DNA of 64,000 bases from Paraglaciecola sp. L1A13 (GTDB lineage Bacteria > Pseudomonadota > Gammaproteobacteria > Enterobacterales > Alteromonadaceae): the NCBI RefSeq assembly GCF_009796745.1, contig NZ_CP047024.1, positions 2,480,001 through 2,544,000 of the forward strand, given 5' to 3'. This document shows, piece by piece, positions 49,486-58,752 of this stretch. Below the pieces are notes generated by a model. It was not told the origin of the DNA, ran no database searches, and worked only from the letters and a program-made list of their open reading frames with translations. Each line of letters begins with the position of its first letter. Position 1 is the stretch's first letter. The translations under genes and the position numbers were made by a program.

Positions 49486-50518
49486 ATGTCCCGCTCTCCT
49501 TTTATAGAATCTATTAGAGTGGTTTTACGAACTAAGCATTACAGTCTGAAAACAGAAAAAGCCTACCTGCATTGGATCCGACGATTTATTTATTTCAATG
49601 GCAAGCGCCACCCCAAGGACATGGGTGAATTAGAGGTTGAGCAGTTTTTAACGCATCTAGCTATCGAAATTAAAGTCGCACCAACCACGCAAAACCAAGC
49701 CTTATGTGCCGTCATTTTTATGTATCGTCATGTGCTCGAAATGGATCTGACCAACATGTCCTTTCAGTTTGCTAAGACACCTGTTCGTGTTCCTGAAGTG
49801 CTAAGCCATAAAGGCGCGATTGCTATTATCGATACGCTGAAAGGTGTTCATAAAACGATTGGCATACTCATGTATGGCGGAGGTTTCCGCATATCTGAGG
49901 TGCTAAAGTTACGCTTAAAGGATTTTGACTTTGAACGAAGCACTATTTTTATCTTCCGTTCAAAAGGGCAAAAAGACCGTGCAACACTGTTCCCTGAATT
50001 GGCGAAAGATGCCATTGCCAAACAAATTAAAAAAGTAGAGAGCATCCACCAAAAGGACATTAATGAAGGGTACGGCCTGACATCGCTGCCATCTTCACTG
50101 CTTCGTAAATATGGAAAAGCTGCAACTAACTTGTCATGGCAATATGCTTTTCCTTCAACTACTCGATGCGTACATCCCTATGATGGATATGTTTGCCGCC
50201 ATCATCTGCATCAAACCGCATTTCGCAAAGCGTTGAGAAAAGCAGTTCTAGAGGCTGGTGTTTTGAAGCGGGTTACATCACATACTTTTCGGCATAGCTT
50301 TAAAAAATGCGTCCATACATTTTTCCATACTGGCCATCCTGCGGATGTTCAAATTTAGTTCCAGACAAATTTGTGCAACTCGCTTACTTGAAACAGGGCA
50401 TGACATTAGAGTGGTCCAAGAGTTACTGGGGCATGATGACGTTAAAACCACCCAAATTTATACTCATGTTTTAGGTAAACATAAGTCAGGTGCAATAAGT
50501 CCGATGGATGTGAGATGA
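49486..50518 (+). pseudogene. intI: Integron integrase IntI, broken by 73-bp insertion
   Basis: Tyrosine recombinase of the integron class. The first 272 codons are intact: catalytic Arg in GGGFRISEVLKLR (R135), the integron-specific segment LPSSLLRKYGKAATN with WQYAFPS and HTFRHSF (His266, Arg269). At 50302-50374 a 73-bp insertion shifts the frame and brings a stop. After it the normal ending resumes: [34 protein letters not shown]. The insertion contains a CATCC-TGC-GGATG hairpin. The truncated protein (290 aa) lacks the GHDD His and the nucleophile Tyr and should be inactive. Confidence 0.9.
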
Positions 50519-51260
50519 AATATCGAAGGTAATGATTTCTATGTTTTAAAAAAATTAAATAGCGCCATGTGAATGTCCGCTTACTCAGCTTTTGATACGG
50601 TAGGTAAACATAAACCGATGACCGCTTTTAGCTCAAAGCCGAACTACTCAAATGTGCCAGTTGCTGTCGTTTACGGTCTAGCACTTAAAAGGTAGCTAAT
50701 GTACGTATTACGGACATTAGCTCCATGGGGAAATGACGGCTGCAATTTGCGAATTGCCTACATTCGCTGACATAAAACATTAAGTATATATCCTAATTCG
50801 AAGCAGAAGTTCGTTCACTTGCTTAACTTCCTGTTCACTTCAAGCTTTGGGTATGATGTGACTTTTCATCCGGTGGGTATTAACAGACTCTTTCATAGCA
50901 GAGCATTACCAAATCTGAAAGATGGCTCTGTGCCAGTTTTGAGATTCAAGCAAACTAAATCAGAGATCTGCAGTATTTTCTTTTCTATTTTGGTAGGCGC
51001 TTCTATAATTGCTAAAGAGATGAAACAAAGTATCGTTTCATGACGCTGGCCATAAGCTAATATCTTGAATCTTATTTTCTTACACATTTATACTCTCAGA
51101 TAGGGGCTTTATAAATGTACTGACGATGAGCATCGTTATAATCTGGGTAGCAGGAATTAGAGTTGTGTAAAGCTTTCAGAGTCTCCGTGCATTTTTATAT
51201 AAAATCGAGTTGAAATAAGCTTAATGGCAACATCGGTAGTATAGCTGATAGGGAAAAATC
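50519..51260. other. Non-coding region after intI
   Basis: About 740 bp, A+T-rich with short relic repeats (50631-50660 inverted to 42225-42255; palindromic ATGTACGTATTACGGACAT near 50698). Short frames at 50819 and 50893 have no family signal. The promoter of the PilZ gene should lie near 51150-51250. Confidence 0.5.
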
Positions 51261-53111
51261 ATGGCGGACGATAATAGTTCAGAGCTCTATTTTATGTTGT
51301 TAGATGTTTTTGTTGCCCTTGTAATAATTCTGTTTTTTTCACAAAAGAGATTCAATTCATGGTCGGAGGCTCCACCTGATAGTTTTAAAGGAAAACCAAT
51401 TGACTATATAAGTCCGAAGAGTTTTGTAGCATATTTTTTATTATATGCGTTGTCAATTGCTACCCTCACCTTAGCGCTCTACGGAATTCCTGGCCTTAGT
51501 CAGTTATCATTTTTTAAGCCTGTCTTAGAAGCATTGGGTATTAAGCAGGAAAGTCAGGGGTGGACAATTTTTGCGCTAATCTCCATTAGTGTTGCTAGTG
51601 TTGCGCCTTTGGAAAAGTATGAAAAAGAATGGAGAAAGAAGTTACACGGCTTTGCCCGCATTCCCAGAGATGTTGTTGAATTAAGAGGCAGTCTTCCATT
51701 GACCGATAGATTTATCCCAACGGACTATTATCTAAAAATTGCAAAAGAACAAATTATCAAATCTGGAGAAGAGTTAACCCCTCGTTATAAGTCTGTTGAG
51801 ACTACATGGCTTGAACATCTAAATAACTTTTCAGAAGAGCATAAAAATAAAACAATTCATTGGCACTTTTTAAACAGTTTATTGTTGTGTGTAGTAGCTA
51901 AATCAGTTTGTCCACCGCGCTTACTTGGCCCAACAGATGAATCCGAACGCAGGATGCTAGAGCTAGGTAGCTTAATACTTAATCTAGAAATTAATGAAAG
52001 TCACAAATTTATCAACGAGCTTGATAGGATGGCAGAATATTTTGAAATCTGTATCTGCAAGAGCATTGTCAGAAAGTATAGTGACGAATCTGAAAGGTTT
52101 AACGCGTTGAAAAACTGTGGTTTTCAACCAAATGGGCGTGATGCTTTCAAATCTAAATTACTCACATCCTTGGGTCAATGCTTGGTTGGAGTTAGTTTTG
52201 TTTCGATCTTCTCTGTTGCAATGATACTCATGGTATTAGAGAACAGTATAGACACAGACCCAGCGAATTTTTTCTCAGACCGTTTCTTCCTTTGGTCCTT
52301 TGGCAGTTTCTTATCATTTTCTGTGGCTATCATGATAGCAGCAGTTGTTGCTGCGCAACGGAAAAGTGATAGGAGCTCTAGCCACTTGATATCGATTGCT
52401 ACGTGTATTGCATTGTCGACCCTAGCGGCCGCGTTGTATTTCATTATTGTTAGCGATTTAGATGCTCGAAGTGAAAGTAATCCATTGGCACGTATAGTGT
52501 TGGCACTCTCATTTGCAATGCTAAGCCCCGTAGTTTATCGAGCCATCATTGACAATACGTTCGACAGCTACGAAGTAAAACGCTTGGCGTTCTACAATGG
52601 TTTTTTATTAGGTGGTACATTGATGGTAATGCAATGTGCAGTAAGTTACACGTTTAACATCCAAAATATCAGTTACAGTGGGCTTGTCGACTTTTTTGTC
52701 GCTCAAAACAACAAGATGATCTACCTCGCAATTATTGGTTTTTTCAAAGGGATAATACTGGGAACTTTTGTCACTTTCCTAATTCAGCACGCCAAACGTG
52801 CCCAATACTTGAAGAGCTTGAGGATCCACCCTAGGGCAAGTGTACAAATCCCCGTCAACGTAGCTTCTGAGGGCGCATCAGCAATCGCTATGGATATCTC
52901 TAAGAATGGTATGAAACTAGAAACCAAAGGAGACCTTAAGGCTGGGGACAAACTTAACTTTACCTTCATGCGAAGCGATAAGACTGAGGGATTAGTGAAG
53001 TGGACAAAGAGAAAATCTCGAGGCCGCCTAGTAGTAGGTGTCTTATTATCTCAGCAAAATGAAACGATAGTTGAATACCTCAGAGACAAGTACGGTGCAT
53101 ATTACGTGTAA
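51261..53111 (+). CDS. Membrane protein with C-terminal PilZ domain
   Basis: 616 aa. One N-terminal helix (residues 10-27), two more near 55-75 and 100-115, a long soluble central part (about 120-305) and a cluster of six helices (about 305-530). The C-terminal domain (from about 530) fits PilZ: IHPRASVQIPVNV for the RxxxR-type arginines and AMDISKNGMKL for D/N-x-S-x-x-G. It may respond to cyclic di-GMP. Cargo gene, unnamed; the large membrane part is not recognised. Confidence 0.75.
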   Translation: MADDNSSELYFMLLDVFVALVIILFFSQKRFNSWSEAPPDSFKGKPIDYISPKSFVAYFLLYALSIATLTLALYGIPGLSQLSFFKPVLEALGIKQESQGWTIFALISISVASVAPLEKYEKEWRKKLHGFARIPRDVVELRGSLPLTDRFIPTDYYLKIAKEQIIKSGEELTPRYKSVETTWLEHLNNFSEEHKNKTIHWHFLNSLLLCVVAKSVCPPRLLGPTDESERRMLELGSLILNLEINESHKFINELDRMAEYFEICICKSIVRKYSDESERFNALKNCGFQPNGRDAFKSKLLTSLGQCLVGVSFVSIFSVAMILMVLENSIDTDPANFFSDRFFLWSFGSFLSFSVAIMIAAVVAAQRKSDRSSSHLISIATCIALSTLAAALYFIIVSDLDARSESNPLARIVLALSFAMLSPVVYRAIIDNTFDSYEVKRLAFYNGFLLGGTLMVMQCAVSYTFNIQNISYSGLVDFFVAQNNKMIYLAIIGFFKGIILGTFVTFLIQHAKRAQYLKSLRIHPRASVQIPVNVASEGASAIAMDISKNGMKLETKGDLKAGDKLNFTFMRSDKTEGLVKWTKRKSRGRLVVGVLLSQQNETIVEYLRDKYGAYYV

Positions 53112-54242
53112 TTTGAGAAGGCGTATTACAATAGCTTTGACTTATTGATTGCGAGGCACAATATGCATCACCAAAGCGCATCTTTATCACAACACTAAAG
53201 ATATCCTGGAATAGATTGTCTAAAACTTTGATCGACTCGATTAATATTGAGAAATCACCAGGGAAAGTATAGGAAACAACTAGGTTCATTGAAGTGCTGT
53301 TTTATTACTTTCCGTCAGGGTGGGCTTTAAATGTCTAAGGGAATAATGTGGAAATCCACAGTTATCAGTTGGTTTGTAGTCGGCCGATGTCTATGACAAT
53401 GCTTTGGGAAGCACCTCTCTATTTTTTCTGTCTCCGTTCGGCTCACTTAGGCCTTTCAGAGTTAGTGTGTCATCGTCTGCAAATGGCACATTCCAGCTAT
53501 TCGCGTATTTTTCTCTCATTGTGATTGATGCTAGGTAAGCACTAGAATTAAGCCATCATCGGATCATAGTATCGTGCCTGCATATAAATTTATCTACTCT
53601 GTGAATTTTAACTAAAAATCAATAAATACAACTATTACAGTCAGTATCACTATATTTTGGCTAATAGAATTTGCGATATTAAAAGTATCAAAAAGCCCAA
53701 CAAACTATGTCAGTGAGTGTAAGGCTTTGGATCCAAACCAAATTTTCTTTGAACCGGCTTCGCTTATTTTAAACCGCATCATTTACCCCAACCTCACCAA
53801 ATGATTGAGCATCGTCTTCTGTATAAGATATAAAAGACTAATGAGAAAATGCTGATGATATGGGAGTAGGCACGTTTGTTTGCAGGCTTATTTACAGACC
53901 ACATCTATAGTCGGTATTGTGATAACCCTAAGCATTCGCGGTAAGCTAAATGATAAATGTTTAGATGATTTGGATTAAATATTACCACTGATGTTTAGCA
54001 GCTCAAGTAACGGTGTTTGAATATGACTTAGTCGCTTCTGCTTCAAGCTAAAAGGTAACTAAATAATTTGTTCTAAGCAAAATACTTGATACGTAGTCGT
54101 TCTACAAATTTCTAATAGAAGGAATTAACTTGCCGGAGAACCAGTTGATTTCCTATTTCAAGTGTCTGTTTCAATTTCATTTTTAACATTATGTACTAGG
54201 CTTTACAGTCAACTAAATAAAAAAACCATTTGAGGGATAGAT
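53112..54242. other. Long non-coding region between cargo genes
   Basis: 1.13 kb, A+T-rich, without a protein-like frame over 60 codons. It contains repeat partner B at 53476-53581. No tRNA or known RNA fold was recognised. Confidence 0.5.
53476..53581 (-). repeat. Inverted-repeat partner B
   Basis: Reverse complement matches 38574-38657 at about 90% over the shared bases; an extra piece of about 20 bp lies in the middle. Confidence 0.75.
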
Positions 54243-55166
54243 ATGGAAGAAGATTTTTGTTCGGCAAGTGAGAGTGAACCAAAAAATGGTTTCAAGTTAC
54301 CTGCATCCGGATTGAAACGTCCCTTTAAAGCAATCCTTAAGGGACTTGAATTAGAAAAAGATTATGAAAGGTTAAGTTGCATTTTATTAGATGAAATCCC
54401 TGCAAATGCTGCTTCAAAAATACTTAGAATAGTTAAAGACCTAAGAGGAGACGACGAGTCACAAGACTCGGAAGCTAATAAGTCAGAGGAACAATTGGAG
54501 GTTTTAGCAGAACAAATTATAGAAGCTCACCCAATTGCAGTAGCATCCCTATGTCTTTCCTTAGCTTCAGATAAATCTATACATGAGCGACGCCAAATTA
54601 TTCTTGCCAGCTACGCTAGCTTTATTCACGTAATTTTAAAAAAGATACTGACTAGGAAAATGAGTATAATTTTACATGGATTTTTTCATACAGAAGATTG
54701 TTTGAGCTTATGGCTTTATCGACCAGACCCTTTTAAAAAAACTTTATCAATCAAAGATCAGAATAATGAAAACATACTGACCGCTATAGGTTCCAGTGGA
54801 TTAGACATTGAAATGAATCATGCATTAGAGATTTATATTGGCTCAGTAGGTGATAACAAAGATAAACAAGATCTGGCTCAAAAATTACAAGATGCCAACA
54901 AGAGCTTAAGAATGAATGAATATGCTTTTTTGGGGCATGATGACGCGAAAATTGAAAAAGAATTTAAGCGTCTCATACGAATTGAAGAATTTAGTATGAC
55001 TCTGACCGAATTAAAGCTTAATGATAAAGCCCAATCAGTTCCTATTCCACCAGAAATGCCTGGCCTCAAACAAATGTTACAGTCAATGATATATACAATG
55101 GAAGCCCAAGATAGCATCGACAAAGCTCACCAAGAATCAGATAAAGTCGGAAGAGACTTATTATAA
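54243..55166 (+). CDS. Cargo protein of unknown function
   Basis: 307 aa, hydrophilic, no signal or membrane helix. It is predominantly helical, with charged stretches (DLRGDDESQDSEANKSEEQLE) near residue 70 and a helix-rich C-terminal half. One HGFFHTEDCLSLWLY segment near residue 145 is the most distinctive piece. I do not recognise the family. It stands alone between two long non-coding regions, on the same strand as the transposition genes. ATG at 54243 follows GAGGGATAGAT. Confidence 0.7.
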   Translation: MEEDFCSASESEPKNGFKLPASGLKRPFKAILKGLELEKDYERLSCILLDEIPANAASKILRIVKDLRGDDESQDSEANKSEEQLEVLAEQIIEAHPIAVASLCLSLASDKSIHERRQIILASYASFIHVILKKILTRKMSIILHGFFHTEDCLSLWLYRPDPFKKTLSIKDQNNENILTAIGSSGLDIEMNHALEIYIGSVGDNKDKQDLAQKLQDANKSLRMNEYAFLGHDDAKIEKEFKRLIRIEEFSMTLTELKLNDKAQSVPIPPEMPGLKQMLQSMIYTMEAQDSIDKAHQESDKVGRDLL

Positions 55167-56153
55167 AGCACAAGCCGCTGAGGGAAGGACCACTCAGTAC
55201 ACACTGGTTAGAAATTATGACCCTTCTGTAGAATCTCTAAGTCGTTAACCTAACTTTAGAAGTGAGTGCAGATACAGCATATTTAGATGAATATAGGTTA
55301 GATGGATTTTATTCTTCCCACTCCTACTATCAATCAAGACTGGAAATGAACAAGATCTGATTTCAAATTCTAGCATTTGCAATATTTTGCAGGTCTCGAT
55401 TCGAAGTTAGCGATGGATGAGTACCCAGACAATCGATGTAAAATGCTGGTAAATTTGTAGGGACCAGATTAAAAAAGCTTCGAATCCACCGTATTTCTGC
55501 TCACATTCGATTTTTATCACAAAGTTATCATTTGAGGTCGAATATCAAAATAATCAAACATATCTTATTTTCTATATATTTCAGAAACATTTGAATAATA
55601 AGTGTTTTTTGAAAAATTAAGCTCTTGATTCTGTATCTTAAATCATTATACTAGATAGACTAATAGAAGTGCGTGGTATAAGCATATAGCAATATATTCT
55701 ATTAAACTTATTTGATTGCTTTTTGACCATAATCCAACAATTGGCAATTATATCTCCATTAAATTCCACATGAATTAGCGCAAAATAAACCTTCCATATT
55801 AGGTTCCAAATTTAATTTTACCGAGTATTTTCACAGTCATACGTGGTCAATGAAAAATAGACTGTGCATTTTTTGAACATGTAACTTGTTGAAACATTTC
55901 GTAATATTTTCCTCCCCTCCTTTTTAAACACGATTTATTTGTGCTTGATCCAAAATCAAAAGTTCTCGACCATACCTGCAATTCAGATTTTCGAGATAAT
56001 CAGTCACATGAAAAATTTTGTCCTCAAGCCCCCAATCTAATTAAGTCAAACACCTCCCCCTTTTAGAAAGGGTCAACCTTTAAACCTAGCAAACTTTCAC
56101 TAGACTGCAAATAACGGTCGGATTTTTTACGTTCAAAATTTTGGAGTAAATCA
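55167..56153. other. Non-coding region upstream of tnsA
   Basis: About 990 bp, A+T-rich. In Tn7 the nearby end would be expected here, but I found no terminal repeat of the TGT...GGAAT type. It may hold the tns promoter or an RNA; a 12-nt CTCCCCT/pyrimidine tract is near 55910. Confidence 0.4.
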
Positions 56154-56786
56154 ATGAGTCTCACAAAACCGCTGGTTCAAAGTAAACAAAAAAATCAGGT
56201 GTATTATTATAATTCGCCTAAGCACCCGAGACTCCTGTACTGCGAGTCATACTTCGAAATGCAAATGGTTCGAGCACTGGATTTTAACCCAAATGTTAAA
56301 CGGTTTGTGACACAGCCATTCACTATTGCAATAAGCAAGACATGGCGTTACACCCCTGACGCTATTGTTCAGTACAAAGACAAAACTCCAACTACCGTAT
56401 TTGAGTTTAAACCCTTGGTTAAGCTGAGGACCAATATCGCAGGCAGCGGTAAATTAAAGGGGAAATTAGCATTATATAAAGAAAGAATTACCATGAAAAA
56501 AGGCTTCGCCTTTGCCGTCCTTAGTGAAGATGCCTACTCCCCCATTGAGTTTAAAAATCACGACTTTCTGTACCCATCATTCAAAAATACATTGGAGTAT
56601 GTAGAGAGTTGGTATCAATTGAATCGACCGGACAATTTCATTAGAACCTTTGGCGACATCAATGCTCGTTTTGAGTCACTTCTAGACCGCACTCTGGTGA
56701 AATCATGTATCGCATATGGTCTGGCCAAAATAGACCTGAAAAAATTAATTACTTGCAAAACACCCATTGTTTGGAGAAGACAATGA
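56154..56786 (+). CDS. tnsA: TnsA-like transposon endonuclease
   Basis: 210 aa, the 5'-strand nicking partner of TnsB. The restriction-endonuclease-like active site is visible: Glu35 in SYFEMQMVRALDFNPNVKRFVTQP, Asp69 in YTPDAIV and Glu84-x-Lys86 in VFEFKP. Tn7 TnsA is 273 aa; this one is shorter at the C-terminus. The stop overlaps the tnsB start (ATGA), so they are translationally coupled. With both TnsA and TnsB the element should cut and paste. Confidence 0.88.
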   Translation: MSLTKPLVQSKQKNQVYYYNSPKHPRLLYCESYFEMQMVRALDFNPNVKRFVTQPFTIAISKTWRYTPDAIVQYKDKTPTTVFEFKPLVKLRTNIAGSGKLKGKLALYKERITMKKGFAFAVLSEDAYSPIEFKNHDFLYPSFKNTLEYVESWYQLNRPDNFIRTFGDINARFESLLDRTLVKSCIAYGLAKIDLKKLITCKTPIVWRRQ

Positions 56787-58084
56787 ATAACTTTATCGAT
56801 CAGATACCCCCGCCCACAGCAGGCTTTCGTTACGTAATCTTAGGGGACGTTTATGAAGTAGTAGTCAGCAATAACACTGATGTAATTCTTTATAACAAGA
56901 TGACTGGAATAAAAGAATACACACCAAACAAGTTTATATCTCTTCTTCGAGAACATGAGATAAAACCGTATTTTGATGGAACTTATAAGACTGAGTTAAC
57001 TAAAGCAGAGGAAATTAAAGTAGAAAGAATTAGGCTGTATATAGAGGCTATGCGGGCGCATCCAAGCCAAAATCCAGTAGCAAACAGCACGGTAGAAGAA
57101 ATTAGCAATAAACTTCGAGTAACTCGTCCCGATGTAAAACCTTATAAACCAGGAACACTACAAAACCTTTTTAAAGAAGCACAATCATTTCGATTTAATT
57201 ATACAAATTTAGTGGTCTCCAAACGACCTATACATAGTCGTACTATCGTTCAAATAGAGACCTATGAATTGATGACTAAGGCATTAAATGAGGTATTACT
57301 TAATAAGCCTGACATACCTCTAACAAACGTGTACCAGCATTTTAAGGCATTGTTTAACAAGGATTTTAGTTGCGGTACCCCTCCAACCTACAATACCTTT
57401 TTAAATTTTTATAATAAAATTTATCCCCGCTCTAATAAAGTGGCTAGTCGCGGGAAGGACTTTATCGAAAAGGAATACGATGCCCTAGTCGGTGTCATTG
57501 CTCCGACGCTCCCTCTTCGATCTGTCGAATGTGACGTTAAGCATATTTATATTTACCTTTCATCTCAAAAGCCAAAAACAAGTGGTGAGTATAGCGCGGT
57601 CAATACGAAATTAACTTTATATATGGCAATAGACGCATGCACGTCTGCGATCCTAGGATGTTATGTTGATAAGTCGGGTAATGAAAGCGCGAACGGCGTG
57701 TTGAATTTAATGAGTGATGTGATCGATACCAAGAATAATCCGTTAGGAGGACTGCCAACAGAATGGGTATTTGACAATGGTCCAGGATTCAAAAGCGACA
57801 TTGTTAAGGATTTTAACGTTCAACTGGGGTCTAGTATTCGCTACGCCAGAAAACAGAAAGGTCGTGATAAACCTCATATTGAGCGGTTTTTCAAAACGCT
57901 AACGGATAAATTTCTATTAGAGCTAAACGGTTTCATTCCTAAACGTAATGGCAAAGAGATCGATTTAAAAACAATTTCCCGTCAGCCTCTATTAACACTA
58001 AATGAATTCGAGTCCGAACTTGAATCTTTTATACAAAACTACAACACCCGCAGCACTAATAAAAAAACACACAGAGGTGAATAA
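56783..58084 (+). CDS. tnsB: TnsB-like DDE transposase, catalytic part only
   Basis: 433 aa from ATG 56783, which overlaps the tnsA stop; an ATG at 56705 inside tnsA is less likely. The N-terminal HTH region is followed by the RNase-H-like core with Asp251 (VECDVKHIY), Asp331 (WVFDNGPGF) and Glu367 (DKPHIERFF). It ends at a TAA right after NYNTRSTNKKTHRGE, where TnsB and MuA normally continue with a beta-barrel and a tail. The missing part is encoded by the next ORF. The combined length (433 + 222) is close to Tn7 TnsB. Confidence 0.88.
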   Translation: MNNFIDQIPPPTAGFRYVILGDVYEVVVSNNTDVILYNKMTGIKEYTPNKFISLLREHEIKPYFDGTYKTELTKAEEIKVERIRLYIEAMRAHPSQNPVANSTVEEISNKLRVTRPDVKPYKPGTLQNLFKEAQSFRFNYTNLVVSKRPIHSRTIVQIETYELMTKALNEVLLNKPDIPLTNVYQHFKALFNKDFSCGTPPTYNTFLNFYNKIYPRSNKVASRGKDFIEKEYDALVGVIAPTLPLRSVECDVKHIYIYLSSQKPKTSGEYSAVNTKLTLYMAIDACTSAILGCYVDKSGNESANGVLNLMSDVIDTKNNPLGGLPTEWVFDNGPGFKSDIVKDFNVQLGSSIRYARKQKGRDKPHIERFFKTLTDKFLLELNGFIPKRNGKEIDLKTISRQPLLTLNEFESELESFIQNYNTRSTNKKTHRGE

Positions 58085-58752
58085 TGTACCCTTCAGAAAA
58101 TAATATTAGCCAATATAGTAGTCCTAGTGAAGCCTTTACGGCCTTAATTCAAGATCAGTTCCCCTTAGAGGTGCAGTTTGACGATAGAGTATTTCACGTC
58201 ATAGATGTAGGAACAGCAAAAATGCATAAAACACATGGTTTTGTGAAGAACTTTATTAAATACGCGACTCATATAGAAATGTTCGATTATTTAGTTACTA
58301 AAGGGGCGCAGGACTCCGTGAAAGTTAGCGTATATGTGAACCCGAATGATGCTCGACAAGTGACTATTAAGGCTTTAGATCCTGTAACTCATGAAGAAAT
58401 TACTTATCAAACACACAGTAAGGTTTTTCGAGATTATGAAGAGCCAATAAGTTTCAAAGAAGCGAAGAAGGTATTACTCAAAATAAGTAAAAATTATGAT
58501 CCAATAATCCCGCATCAACAGGAATCAAAAGGGGTCATATCTCATAAAGGAAAAACTCCTAGTACAACTAAGACAACGATGAATAGTGATGATTTTTTAG
58601 CAGCTAGTGAAGATGATATTTTCGATAGAGGCGGTGTAATTACGGATAGAAAAGTCAGTAAAAAACTGGATAGTGATGCCCTGCCTAGGCAATCAGTAGA
58701 AGATGAGTTGGACTATGAACCTGATTGGGGTAACGAGGAGGATTACGAATAA
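58084..58752 (+). CDS. TnsB C-terminal part encoded as a separate protein
   Basis: 222 aa. The start overlaps the tnsB stop by one base (TAATG), with AGAGGTG 5 nt upstream as ribosome-binding site. The first 140 residues (QDQFPLEVQFDDRVFHVID, DSVKVSVYVNPNDARQVTIKAL) fit the beta-barrel (Mu_transpos_C-like) that follows the catalytic core. The last 50-60 residues are charged and flexible (DDIFDRGGVITDRKVSKK, VEDELDYEPDWGNEED), as in the TnsC-binding TnsB tail. It is a full subunit split off from tnsB. Function follows from position and fold; I see no catalytic residues. Confidence 0.75.
   Translation: MYPSENNISQYSSPSEAFTALIQDQFPLEVQFDDRVFHVIDVGTAKMHKTHGFVKNFIKYATHIEMFDYLVTKGAQDSVKVSVYVNPNDARQVTIKALDPVTHEEITYQTHSKVFRDYEEPISFKEAKKVLLKISKNYDPIIPHQQESKGVISHKGKTPSTTKTTMNSDDFLAASEDDIFDRGGVITDRKVSKKLDSDALPRQSVEDELDYEPDWGNEEDYE

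Noticed and set aside
50819..51087. Short ORFs on both strands after intI
   Set aside because: They lack ribosome-binding sites and family signals and lie in relic sequence.
58055..58090. Programmed -1 frameshift at an A7 run joining tnsB with the next ORF
   Set aside because: The frame entered after a -1 shift contains TGA at 58078-58080, before the ATG of the second ORF. Reinitiation at TAATG with its own ribosome-binding site explains the layout.
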